From positions 62,001 through 126,000 of the forward strand of contig JAJNNY010000014.1 of the NCBI GenBank assembly GCA_022453515.1: a stretch of DNA of 64,000 nucleotides. Direction: 5' to 3'. The notes below the pieces were generated by a model. The model saw only the letters and a list, made by a program, of their open reading frames with translations, had not been told where the DNA came from and searched no databases. Shown here one piece after another: positions 47,785 through 58,659 of this stretch. Position numbers and translations under genes: made by a program. Positions within the stretch are counted from its first letter, which is position 1. Each line of letters starts with the position of its first letter. The stretch comes from Astrocystis sublimbata. Its lineage: Eukaryota; Ascomycota; Sordariomycetes; Xylariales; Xylariaceae.

Positions 47785-49738
47785 ATGGCTGCCGGGACAC
47801 CAGACATTAATGCCATTCTGGCTGCTCTGGGTTAGTATACCAGTCCCGTTGAATTGATGCTCTTCCCTTTGACACCGAAGAGGCTCTTGAGATTCCGTGT
47901 GTTTTTACATCCATCTAACCTATCATCATCACTCTAGCCAACCAGCGCGGCGCCCCGACTCCGACCCAAAGTCAGCCGCCCCATGCGCTACCTCCATACC
48001 AGCCTCCACCGCACGCGAGTAGCTACCCGACGATGCCTCCGGCTGCCCAACCCCACCAATACCCTCCCACCAACTATGGCCACCCACAGCCCTCGACCAG
48101 TGGGAATTTTGACCTGAGCGCTATTAGACCTAATACATCTGGTACCGTCAGTTTTAACGATGCTGTTGCCCAAGCCAAAGCGTATGCGGCTGAGCAAGGC
48201 CTGACCTCGTATGAACGACCTCAAAACGCATACCAACCGCATGACTCTCGTGCTGCCGATGCCAGAAACTATAGAGCGCGATCTCGTTCTCCATCGCGTC
48301 GTGATGCCTACCGTGACAACTTCAACCCATACAGAGATGAGCGACGTGATGATCGTGGTAGTCATGCTCGTGATTATGGTCGCGACCGTTCTATGTCACC
48401 AGGCCCCAATCGTGGTCGGCCATCCGGCACATTCTCACCTCGTGGAGGTGGTCGTGATGACAATGACGAGATGATCGAAATTGAATCTAGCCTTGTGGGC
48501 TTAATTATAGGAAGGCAAGGCGAGAACCTGAGACGCGTCGAGTCCGAAACTGGATGCAGAGTGCAATTCATCTCCCCCTCTGGTGAACCTGGGCCGTACC
48601 GCCAATGCAAAATCACAGGCCCTCGTGCTGGACGTGCTGAAGCCAAAGCCTCTATCAATAGAATCATCGAGGATAGTGGGATGGGCGCGATTGCTCGTGC
48701 TGGTCTTGACCCCTCTCAGAAAGGGGGTCGCGGCGGCCCCCCTCCCGCTGCCTCTGCTTCTGCTTCTGCCATCGCCGCTGGGGTTGGTAGTCCCGCCGCA
48801 CTACGCGATGGTGAAGATTGTGTGCAAATCATGGTTCCAGATCGCACCGTTGGTCTCATTATCGGCCGTGGTGGAGAGACGATCAGAGATCTTCAAGAAC
48901 GCAGTGGGTGCCACATAAACATTGTTGGTGAATCTAAGAGCGTCAACGGCCTTCGTCCTGTGAACCTCATCGGGCCTCACGCCGCAGCTGCCAATGCAAA
49001 GGAATTAATCCTGGAGATCGTTGACAGTGATACTCGAAATGGCAACAACCCCGACTCTAATAAGCCAGCTCGCCCGCCGAAAAATGACAATTATGGTCGC
49101 GATAATGCTCATCAGGGTGGCGGTGACAAGATCAATGACTCCATTTACGTCCCTTCTGAAGCCGTCGGAATGATCATCGGCAAGGGAGGTGAGACAATCC
49201 GTGAGATGCAAAATACTACTGGTTGCAAGATCAATGTGTCACAGTCTTCAGGCCCCGGTGAAACAGAACGTGAAATCGGCCTGGTTGGGTCCCACGACGC
49301 CATTGCAAGAGCCAAGCGAGCAATTGAGGACAAGGTCGATGCAGTCGTAAGTACTTGTCTGTCATGTTAACCATCTCTTTTCAGTCACTGACAAATATAC
49401 AGCGCCAAAAGAACAGCGGGGGCGCTGGAGGAGGTCGTGGTGGACGCAACCAGAACCGTCGTGACTGGGACAATCCCAACAGCTATGGTTCTCACGGCTC
49501 TAACAACCAACAACCCAGTGTAGCGGATTCACAGAGTTCTGCACCCGCCAATGGAGCTGCTGATCCATATGCTATATGTAAGTCTCTTGAGTAAAACCTC
49601 AACGTCCCATGCATGTGACTAATTGGTTTCGTAGATGGTGGCTACCAAGCCTATTTAGCCCTTTGGTACCAAGCTCTCGCTCAACAGCAGGGTGGCGGTC
49701 AGCCAGCCGGTGAAATGCCAAAGCCTCCCGGGGCTTAA
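47785..49738 (+). CDS. Triple-KH RNA-binding protein, FUBP/KSRP-like
   Basis: Four exons (47785-47830, 47938-49346, 49403-49577, 49635-49738) give 577 residues. A Pro/Gln-rich start (about 20-75) and an Arg/Ser/Asp-rich linker precede three KH domains with GxxG loops: IGRQGE (KH1, about 193-260), IGRGGE (KH2, about 309-375) and IGKGGE (KH3, about 413-480). Then come a Gly/Arg stretch (GGGRGGRNQNRR) and a final YGGYQAYLALWYQALAQQQ, which matches the tyrosine-rich C-terminal motif (DUF1897) of far-upstream-element-binding proteins. It should bind single-stranded RNA or DNA and act in splicing, mRNA stability or transcription. The first exon carries only 15 codons plus one base. Confidence 0.93.
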
Positions 49739-50733
49739 TAGGGTCCAGTGTATCAGGCATTTCTATTGATACGGCCGTGACATGCGATTCGATTCGATGT
49801 TGTTGCCACTGCTTACGCTGGAGTGCCGTAACGAGGACAACCGAGTTCTTCAATTTCACATCTCTCCTCAGTGACTTCAAGGTGAACATATTCAACCGTG
49901 GATTTCCATTCAAGGGCATGCTTTACGACATCACGTATCTTCAGGCTTGTGTCTAGAAGGGCTGTTTGAGGCTGTACATGATTGAAACGGCAGTTCATTT
50001 GACCGTCAGGTTCTGAGTAGATATTACTGCCTGTGCCTCTCAAGTTACCTGGAAGAGATATGATTCTAGGGAACTGATATGGCGACCAATACGCCTCTAT
50101 CCAAGTTAACTGGTGCATGGTTGAACATTCGAAAGGACTACCTATAGTTGCACGAGAACATGACACGAGTGAGGGGTTATTGGAGGGGCTGCGGTTTTCT
50201 GCCATTTGAAAGGAAGGTCGGTCGGTTGGAGTTCAGGAAAAAAAAATCTATATTGCTGTACTCGTTATTTCACAGTCTCGTGGTGGGAGGACTTCTGTCT
50301 TTGTAAACCCCATTTTCTTTACTTTCTCTTCCGAGTCTACCATGGCCCCGAGGCTTCTGTATGGGTGACGTTTATTTCTCAACGCAATAGATGTTTGGCG
50401 CAGAGCTCACTCGCACATACAAAACTTATCGCTGGGAGGGCAGTAGTTCTGTTAAGGGGTCACATTGATTGTATAGTAGATTTAAAAGACCCAGATGGGC
50501 GGGTCGTTACGCCAATGAGGGCTGTTCTCAAAGTAACTGGTTCATAGTATTTGATCGTGTGATATATGATATGTGACATAAGTAAATCCTCATGAAGCAG
50601 GTACCTACCATGCATGACATACCAACAGGTACTTACATATCGAGGGAGTCCGAGGGGCGCTGGAACAATAAGTCACTCATTCTCAAAACCAATTAATTGT
50701 GTGTGTTTGCATTTGGTGTATTGACTATGGCAG
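49739..50733. other. Convergent intergenic region
   Basis: Lies between the ends of the KH gene and the MetE-like gene. Short ORFs only. Confidence 0.5.
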
Positions 50734-51864
50734 CTAAACTGATAGATCATCACCCCAGACTTCCTTCGCAATATCGACCTGGAGTCGAAGCTTAGCCCAC
50801 TGCTCATCTTCCGAGAGATCGTTACCCTCAGACGTCGAACTGAAGCCACACTGATGGCTCAAGCACAACTGGTCCAGACCACCCGGGCAGAACGTAGCTG
50901 CCTCACGCAATCGCTTGATAATCTCCGCACGGTCATCGAGCGCCGCCTTCTTACTCGTCATAACGCCGAGAACGACAACTTTGTGAGGCGGTAAATGGCG
51001 CAGCGGCGAGAAGTCTCCTGATCGCGCGTCGTCGTACTCGAGGAAGTACACGTCGACATCGAGATCCTTGAACATGACCTCGGCAACGGGCTCGTAGCCG
51101 CCCTGCGCGAACCACTGCGAGCGATGGTTCCCCCTGCACAGGTGGATGCCGATGGTCATGTCCTTGGGCCGCTTCGAGATGGCGGCGTTGATGAGCGAAG
51201 CGTACTGCCGCGCGAGCAGGTTGGCGTCGCCGTGGCGCTCCTCGGCCTCGGCGCGCATCTTGGGGTCGCATAGGTACGCGAGGTTGGTGTCATCGAGCTG
51301 CACGAAGCGGCAACCCGCCTGGTACAGATCGTCGAGCTCCTCCTGGAAAGCGCGCGCGAGGTCCACGAAGAAGGGATCCAGGGTAGGGTACGCCAACTCG
51401 TTGATGGTGTCACGACTGTTGCGGAAGTGAATCATGGTCGGCGACGGGATGCACACCTTGGTCGTCACCTTGCTCTTGTCGATGTGCGCCTCGAGAAAGT
51501 GGAAGTCGTCGACCTGAATCGGCGCTGGGTGCCCGATCTTGTCGATGACGGCAAGCCGCGGCGGCATGGTCCCGCCGATGCTTGTGTTCGTGGACTGCAG
51601 GGCGCCGCGCTCCTCAATCCCCGAAAGGTGCTTCAGGAAGTCCACATGGAACCACTGCCGCCGAAACTCGCCGTCCGTCACGGCGCGGAGGCCAACATCC
51701 TGCTGTTTCTTCACCGCATCCTCGATGTACTTGTCCTCTAATTCCCGTAGTTGAGCCGCTGTGATCTTGCCCTCCTGGGACTGTTCGCGAGCCGCAAGGA
51801 GGTCCTTGGGGCGCAACAATGAGCCGACTTGATCAGCGCGATAGACGCCGGTGGGGAGGGGCAT
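50734..51864 (-). CDS. MetE C-terminal-like methyltransferase family protein
   Basis: A single exon of 376 residues from the ATG at 51864 (MPLPTGVYRADQVGSLLRP); an in-frame TTG extension is ignored. It belongs to the stand-alone relatives of the catalytic half of cobalamin-independent methionine synthase (YxjG-type): ADQVGSLLRP at the N-terminus, TDGEFRRQWFHVDFL, QLDDTNLAYLCDP, GIHLCRGNHRS and the zinc-site segment LCLSHQCGFSS. It lacks the N-terminal folate-binding half of true MetE. A thiol methyltransferase or a housekeeping salvage role is likely, but the substrates are unsettled for this family. GC-rich coding with no intron. Confidence 0.9.
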   Translation of the reverse strand: MPLPTGVYRADQVGSLLRPKDLLAAREQSQEGKITAAQLRELEDKYIEDAVKKQQDVGLRAVTDGEFRRQWFHVDFLKHLSGIEERGALQSTNTSIGGTMPPRLAVIDKIGHPAPIQVDDFHFLEAHIDKSKVTTKVCIPSPTMIHFRNSRDTINELAYPTLDPFFVDLARAFQEELDDLYQAGCRFVQLDDTNLAYLCDPKMRAEAEERHGDANLLARQYASLINAAISKRPKDMTIGIHLCRGNHRSQWFAQGGYEPVAEVMFKDLDVDVYFLEYDDARSGDFSPLRHLPPHKVVVLGVMTSKKAALDDRAEIIKRLREAATFCPGGLDQLCLSHQCGFSSTSEGNDLSEDEQWAKLRLQVDIAKEVWGDDLSV

Positions 51865-53691
51865 GATCTCGTGATATTGCGGGGAGATGTGGGAAAGAGT
51901 GTGGACAGGGGAGAGGACAACCGCAGACAAAGCTTCACATGCTACTATCAAGTGATATAAGTGATATAAATGTAGTCACGGAGTTCAGTGAGTGGGTACA
52001 GACATACAAAGAAAACTCGGTCTACGCGCGCATAGCAAAATGAGTCCACCTACCCATTGATGACTAGCCACACGAGGGTCAGAGCAAGTGTTTCCCTTTG
52101 CTGAGGGCAACACAGGCAGACTTGCAAATTGCTCTCCAGGAATGCGCCACTGCACTACTCCGTATTCGGGAACACGGCAAGGTCTTCCATTTCACGGCAA
52201 GTGACATTCGACGATGTGCCTCACGCAGGCGGGGTTCGAAGGGGTCTGATGGACCAAGTCCTGGCACTCTTTGAGGACGCGGACCGAATTAGCCAGGGGA
52301 TCTCCCAAACGGGCCGCTGGCTTGTGCCGTCCGTTGCATTGCTTTACCAGGTTTGGAACCCCTGTCCTGAGAGCGAAGAAGAGCTTTGCCTCTTTCCGTG
52401 TTTTCGAGCTCGCTGACTGCAATAAAAAAGGTTCCCGATTTCCATACTGAGAGAAGCTCGAGATAGACTCGAGTCGAGTAGAACAGATGTCGAAACCCAA
52501 GCGTGACCCAGACCGGCCAATAGTGGCGCCCAGCTGTCAGTGGAAAAGGCGGCGAGAGTCCCTAGATCTCTACTGCCGAGCCGACGTGATATCCGGTGCG
52601 GAGGTGGTCAGCACCGGACTCCTCTTCGCTCAACGGCTCGTCCAATGGCAAGCCACGCCCGGTAAGAGCGGTTGCCAGTAAGTACAGTCATCGTCGAGCT
52701 ATTGCTGGGTAGTTCCAAGACCGACTTGCAGAGAAGTGCTCACCGCGGCCCTGTTCATACATCCCTACTTAGGAATTAGTCCAGGGCTCGGGCCCCTTGT
52801 CCTCTTGAACGAGGTGCGCTCTTAAAGATGGTGTTGATCCATCTGGGATCGTTTTCTTGCTCTTCTGCCGTCTCGGTCAACAATCCCAGCTCTGCAGAAT
52901 TCTGGACCATTGCCTCGAATCATCTGTGCCGAGCTGAAGACGTTGGGAGACGTTGCATGGCAGCAGTCGAGCTAGGAACAAGGTAGGAAAGGGTGATGCC
53001 ACTAAAGAAGGTTGGGCGTAGGGCTAGCTCCAGGCACCAGGGATCGCTAAGCTTCTATCCCAACGGCGCAGGCGGCGCAACTTTGGATACAGCGATATGC
53101 AGCGATAAGTGCATATGACGTATTTGCAGCATCCCACCAGTATATGCAAATAGGAGACGCCAGCGCTGTCTCATCTGACATCTGACAATGCTGTGTATCC
53201 CTACCTCCTCCAGGCTACAGCTACAGGCTACCTAGCATCCTAGGCCAACAGGCTAACAGCCCAGTAAACGGCCAAGTTTGGACCAAGTTCAGGTGGCACC
53301 AAGACCAGGGCTGAAGTATCTCGCAGCCTATTCCGGGTTGAGTTGGGACATCAAACACCAACCAAGCCCGAGCAAGCCTTCGCTTGTCATTCTCACCTGT
53401 CACTGTCATTGTCTGGACGGACTCACCCCAATCACCGACAGCTCTGCATCGAGACGCAAGCTGCCCAAGCGCATCTCATCTACTTTCTGCTGCGTTGTAT
53501 CTAAGCCGCCGTAGCTCGTTGTAGCGAATCAATCTTGGAAACACACTACCATCGTCCCCTTACTGTACATCTGCTTGCTTTCCAGTCGATTACCGATCCT
53601 TCCGCCTCGCATTCATTTACCTACTGAACCCCTCGCTCAATTTCCCATCAAACCCGGAATTGACGTTACCCCTAATACTCTCTCGACCATC
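51865..53691. other. Divergent intergenic region
   Basis: Lies between the MetE-like start and the SNARE start, which face away from each other. Several 60-95-codon ORFs occur (52129-52416, 52487-52681) without recognisable features. About 53400-53690 is pyrimidine-rich, as a leader of the SNARE gene would be. Confidence 0.5.
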
Positions 53692-54647
53692 ATGTCGAAT
53701 CCAAATCAATTGCTGCTGTTAGCCGACCACATCAAGCTCTCGCTGCTCGAACGCCAACGGGCGCAGAGTCTAGATATCGGTGGCGATGCAAATGATGGAC
53801 ACATATCGAGATCGTTGGACCAGTTTAAGGATGGGCTGACATCGCTGGAGTCCGAGCTGAAGAGGTTAGAAGAGAGCGGAGATGAAGAGTGAGCAGGCCC
53901 CTATTTTCACGACTTCATCAGGCATCGCAAGGAAGCCATGATGTTGGACCATAGCAGCTACGTACTTGGATGCAAATGGTCATTATCTTACTGAGATCTA
54001 GTGGCGCCCTCGACATCTCCGACGTTCTTCCCGGCCTACAAAAGCAGTACGACGACCTGACGGCGCAGTTTCACGGCTTCAGCTCCCCATCAACCAACGA
54101 CACATTGACACATCCGAACGACGCATCCCTCAGCCCCGACTTCCAACACGCGACTCAGAAACCCGCCGCTCCCGGCTCCAGCCTCAGACCCAAGAATGCC
54201 CGCACCGTATCGAAGACGGTGCGCTTCTCCGACAACCCGTCCACCGACCCGCGGAGCCCCGATATCGAAGCGCAGCTCTTCGGCAGCCGGTACCGAGACA
54301 ACCCGGACGACACGATGGGCTATCGAGATGAGGCGGAGGGCCTGAACAACGTGCAGGTCCACGCGTACCACCAGCGCGTGATGGACGAGCAGGACGAGCA
54401 GCTCGACCGGCTCGGCGCCAGCATTGCGCGGCAGCGCGAGCTGAGCATGCAGATCGGCGACGAGCTCGACGACCAGGTCGCCATGCTGGACGAAGTCGAC
54501 GGCGCCGTCGACCGCCACCAGGGCCGCCTCGACCGGGCCAAGCGCCAGGTCAACAAGATCACGCGAGCGGCCGGCGAGAGCAAGCAGATGATTGCTATCA
54601 TTGTCTTGATCATCGTGTTGGTCCTGCTCATTGCTATCTTGAAATAA
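53692..54647 (+). CDS. Qc-SNARE, syntaxin-8-like
   Basis: Two exons (53692-53888, 54002-54647; 113-bp intron) give 280 residues. The N-terminal helix bundle starts MSNPNQLLLLADHIKLSLLE. The middle is Pro/Ser/Asp-rich. The SNARE motif runs over about 195-255 (MDEQDEQLDRLGASIARQRE, then LDDQVAMLDEVD with the central Gln), followed by a C-terminal anchor MIAIIVLIIVLVLLIAILK with no lumenal tail. This layout is that of tail-anchored Qc-SNAREs in endosome and vacuole fusion, closest to syntaxin 8/Syn8. Reading straight through the donor would stop after ESGDEE, so the intron is required. Confidence 0.9.
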
Positions 54648-55461
54648 AATAAAGTACGGTTGGTCTGCGGACTTGGAAGACTGTCTCCGAGCAGCTGGGG
54701 CCACAACCAAACCTCCCTGCTTAAGCACAACGCAGCGCAAAGGGAGGCGGTAATCAGTGCACGAAAAAGGAGGCATGTGTAAGGAGAAGGGCAAGGCGAG
54801 AGGACATCACAGCGTCAAATCAGGTTGCATTCGGCACGGCGTTCAACGGTAGAATTGTACTCGTTTCCTGAATTGGAACGGCAGCATGGACTCGTATTTG
54901 ATTTATTTGTCTTGTATTATCTTGGCGGGTTTTGCGAGTTATCTAGATTCGACTGTGGCCTCCAATCAATAAGAACCACTCGGTATTTCTCATTTGTAAT
55001 CCAGCGCCTTCAGCATCTCTCTCGATCAAGATTTCCTCATAGTTCAGAATGGTCACATAGCTATATAGGTGATATAGCAGGTCCGAGGTCACAATGATAA
55101 GTCGCTTTCGATCTTGAAAAGCAATGCGGACGCGATAGATATGCTGGTATTGATTGATGCTTTCGATTTTCCCCCAAATCTTACACTAGAACTCCTCATG
55201 ATGAAATGCCTGCATATCTGTCTGGCGCGTCCCATTGACCGGGCGGGCAATATGTCGCTACACGAGATTCAGACGGAATATTCTGGCTGCCATAGCCTTT
55301 GATGCAAATAATGATCCATGATCCGGTCCCAACTCCACTGCATTGCATCGCATTGCAGGAATGAAAAATGCCAGTTCCACGTTTGCCCTTTACAGAATGA
55401 TGTATCTGGATCCACCACATACACACAGACGCCACTTCTACTTTAGAAGAAGAGGGAAAGC
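54648..55461. other. Convergent intergenic region
   Basis: Lies between the SNARE end and the end of the mitochondrial-protein gene. No gene-like ORF. Confidence 0.5.
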
Positions 55462-55920
55462 TTAGAAGCCGTCACGCACACTCGTGCCAGACTTGCTGGT
55501 CTCCTCGGCCGCGGCCTTGGTCTTGTTCTGCAGGTTGGCGATGTCCTCCTCGGCGCTGCCGCCGCTGTTCCGGTCCGCCTTGACGGCCTCCTCGCTGTCC
55601 GACGCCAGCTCGGGCTTCCAGTGGCCCTTGCCGGACTTGTGCTTCGACAGCAGGTCCTGCTTGTGCTTCTCGGCGTCGTGGCCGTCGCCTGTGGGAGTTG
55701 GTATAGCACAAGTCAGTATTTTTACGTTATTTGAGGAAGCGAATAGTAAGTAAGGAGAGGATCTAGGTAGGTAGGTAGGCTTACCGCTGCTCTCCTTGTG
55801 CTTCATCGCCATGGTGCTACCACTGAAGCATCGCTGGGCCGCGACGGTTTGTGTCTGTCTGCTCACCGCGACGAAGCGGGCGGCGGGGCGGAAGGCGGTA
55901 GAGATGATGCGTGACGACAT
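55462..55920 (-). CDS. Small mitochondrial-targeted hydrophilic protein
   Basis: Two exons (55920-55785, 55688-55462; 96-bp intron) give 120 residues. The start MSSRIISTAFRPAARFVAVS is an Arg/Ser/Ala-rich amphipathic presequence typical of matrix import, likely cleaved near QRCFSG. The mature part is highly charged and probably disordered or helical: KHKQDLLSKHKSGKGHWKPE, then acidic DSEEAVKAD and a terminal SGTSVRDGF. The alternation of Lys, Glu and Ala in the last third recalls stress-related LEA-like proteins (weak resemblance only). The donor GGTAAG and acceptor CCACAG are strong. Confidence 0.82.
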   Translation of the reverse strand: MSSRIISTAFRPAARFVAVSRQTQTVAAQRCFSGSTMAMKHKESSGKPTYLPRSSPYLLFASSNNVKILTCAIPTPTGDGHDAEKHKQDLLSKHKSGKGHWKPELASDSEEAVKADRNSGGSAEEDIANLQNKTKAAAEETSKSGTSVRDGF

Positions 55921-57024
55921 TGTGGTTTTGCGGTTGTGTGTGAGTTGAAGGTAGGTTAGGCAGGTAGTAGGTGTGAGTAAGGAGGGGAAGGAGATGATGG
56001 GTGGGAAGTGTTGTTGTTTTGTCAAGATGGGAATTATCAGTCTTGAAGTTCTTGGAAATGCGGAAACTCTCAATGGTCAATTCATCACCTTTTTGTTTTT
56101 ACTTCGGGTTACGCATTCGCCTGTGCAGAAGAGTCGAGGTCCTCTCCATTGGTCCATGCAGTGACGTCACTCATTCGCAGCTTCCCGCAATGTGCTGCAA
56201 TGATCACTGCATTTTGCATTTCCCTCACGTCGCCGAGGCTGATTGACGGTCGGCCATTGGACACCCAGCGAGGTTTCTGTGGAGAGCTCCAGACTGCGCT
56301 ACGGATGGAACCTACTGTAGTGCCGCAGAGCAGCTAACCTTAGCCCTCTTAGCGTCAATACGTTGTACATGACATGAAGCTGTACCCACCCGAGCCACCC
56401 TTTGCCTCTCATGACTGACGGGAGCTCATTGCTGGCATCTCGGCGTCCTGCATCTCTACTGACTACCTAGGTAGGTACTTACTTGCTCAACCTAGGTATT
56501 ATACTCTCGGCATACACATAATCGATGAGCTGCGACACACGCTGCCTGCGTGTCCCGGGGGGCTGCGGACGCAGCCAAGTTCGAGGGCTAATACTGCTGT
56601 TGGAGTTGCTTATCCTGTTTCTATGCCATCATCGATTTATTGTAAGTATATATATATGTCTGAGGAGAAATTTTACTGGTGAAGTTGCAAACATCAAGTA
56701 GGCAAGATGGCAAGACATCACTTGGAAAGGCAATGTTGTGATATTTACGCGACCTTTCACGCGACTTAATTTTACGTTATGCACAGGGGTTCAATTGATA
56801 AGGGACAGGTCTCACATCGAAACAATAAGCTACATTCTAAGATGTTATTCGACACAAATATAGATTCAGCCTGCGAAACAAAAAGCAACGTCAACCGCAG
56901 GAGGCTGGCGGCTCACTTTGGTTGTCGATTCCCATACTTCTTCAACAAGAAGTGTGCTACCATCTCTATTTCTTTCAATAATCGCGAGGATGACGGATGA
57001 CTCCTGTCATCAAATTGAGTCTTG
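55921..57024. promoter_or_regulatory. Divergent promoter region
   Basis: Lies between the mitochondrial-protein start (minus strand) and the TPR-gene start (plus strand). Contains CCTAGGTAGG-type palindromic runs near 56465-56497. Confidence 0.45.
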
Positions 57025-58152
57025 ATGCCTTCATTCAGGAACCTGTTGAAGCGCACCAGGGGCAAGATCTCGAGTTCTGCCTCGCAATCGTCATCCACCA
57101 TTGCCGTCGAGGCCGCCAAACAATTTTTAGGGCTACCTGTGGTTTATGAAGACCCGGAAGTCACGCTCACGTATGCAAGCCCCTTCATCATGATGAGATA
57201 GTCTAGCCAACGTTATCTTATAGTATCTTGGCCATCCATGAATTGGACAGCGATCGGGAAAAGACATGGACTGCCACAAATGCCATTCGCTGGCTTCGTG
57301 GCCTGCTCCAAAGAGCTGGTCGTTCGGATGACCTGTCTGCTTTCCAATGCTTGTTTCTGGGGCACGCTGTCGATGCCCATGCTCCCGATCAGGTCAACTA
57401 TCGATTACTCTACAGTCACTTACTTCACGTGCGGAACCTCGAGGCCGGTCTGGCTCGTAAGAGTAGCCGTGGGAACGTAAGTAGCTGACCCTCACGACTT
57501 TCTGGTAAACATTGTGGCCAACAGATTCAAGGTTATCCAACGACAAATCATCTTAGTCACGCATGATCATGTAAGTACAATAATAGGACCTAGTTGCAAG
57601 GAACGAAGTTGGGACGTCGATGCAACGATCTTGCTTGAGCAGGCACTTCCCAAGATCGAGAAGGCGCTAGGGCCGGAGCATATACATACGGTCAATGTAG
57701 TCAACGAGCTAGGGAATTTTTATCGAAAACAAGATCGTTATACAGAGGCAGAAAGTATGCTCGAGCGAGCGCTTCATGCGATGGAGAGGTTTCCTGGGCC
57801 AGAACATATATCGACACTTAAAACGGTCACACGTCTAGGAACTGTTTATGGACATCGGGGCCGTTATAGGGACGCAGAGTGCATGTTTGAGCGAGTGCTT
57901 CGTGGGAAAGAGAAGATGTACGGGCCAGAGCACAAATCGACACTTTCAACGATCGACAATCTAGCGGCTGTTTATTTGGCTGAGCGCCGCTATATCGAGG
58001 CAGCGGTCATGTTGAAGCGATCACTTCGTGGCTACGAGAAGACACTAGGCCACGAGGTGGTGAAGACACATCTGCCAACGCTCAAATGTCTCCGGGAGCT
58101 TGGAAAGATTTACTGCAAGTTCAATAATGAAGATAGTGCGCGCTTGTGTTAG
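57025..58152 (+). CDS. Kinesin-light-chain-type TPR protein
   Basis: Three exons (57025-57170, 57224-57476, 57532-58152) give 339 residues. The ATG opens MPSFRNLLKRTRGKISSSAS, a basic Ser-rich N-terminus; then a helical region with LAIHELDSD and IRWLRGLLQRAGRSDDL. From about residue 165 come three or four TPRs of about 42 residues in the kinesin-light-chain style, each with a GPEH..T start and NxLGxxYxxxxRYxEAExxxxRAL body: ALGPEHIHTVNVVNELGNFY, GPEHISTLKTVTRLGTVY, GPEHKSTLSTIDNLAAVY, then a degenerate last unit. Such repeats often end fungal NLR (NACHT/NB-ARC) proteins; here no NTPase domain is present. It is probably a stand-alone TPR adaptor or a piece derived from an NLR. The third acceptor (TTCAAG at 57531) is the weakest call. 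It converges on a coiled-coil gene. Confidence 0.78.
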
Positions 58153-58659
58153 GTTCGTACAGGATACGGATACCAGACTGTTTATGGTTCATCGCACGAG
58201 CGGTACTTGGAGATATGCTCCAGACTGGAAAGTCTAAAAGCCAGATATTGAAGATAGAGGCAATTGGAGTTTTCATCATTTTCAGTGTATTTTACTCGAC
58301 TCGTGATATTATACATCGTATCGAGCCTTGTTTTGTGCTCTTCGAGTGTACCTTCTTCCTGCAATAACGCACCACAAAGGAAGTACCTGTGTCTACCCAG
58401 GCATTGAGCTCGGGTACAAACGCATCGAATACATGCATCATAGTATCTGACTAGGTAGATGGATTTGACGAACCTTCCGGTCTGTTGGTTTTTTTGATAG
58501 TTGGGCTAAGCAAGTGATTTCATTCGATCATGAAACAGTATGCCGTATGCGCAATTACGGCCCGCATATCCAATCCCACACACGTTAACATTTCTAAGTT
58601 AGCTCTCATCGGATGAATTAGTTTCTGCTAATTATATTCTTAGAAGATACGATTGTCTC
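58153..58659. other. Convergent intergenic region
   Basis: A 0.5-kb gap between the ends of the TPR and coiled-coil genes. No feature recognised. Confidence 0.5.

Noticed and set aside
51427..51741. A 104-codon frame antisense to the MetE-like gene
   Set aside because: Shadow of a GC-rich coding exon without its own start context or domain.
52225..52250. GGTTCGAAG resembling a tRNA T-loop
   Set aside because: Flanking bases do not form the required stem and no anticodon arm is present upstream.
54090..54794. A 234-codon open frame antisense to the SNARE gene
   Set aside because: It is the mirror of GC-rich, codon-biased SNARE exon 2; its repetitive Val/Leu/Ala/Arg composition and lack of domain mark it as a shadow frame.
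57571..57593. A 23-bp GT-AG interval within TPR exon 3 as an intron
   Set aside because: Too short to splice and unnecessary, since the frame is open through it.
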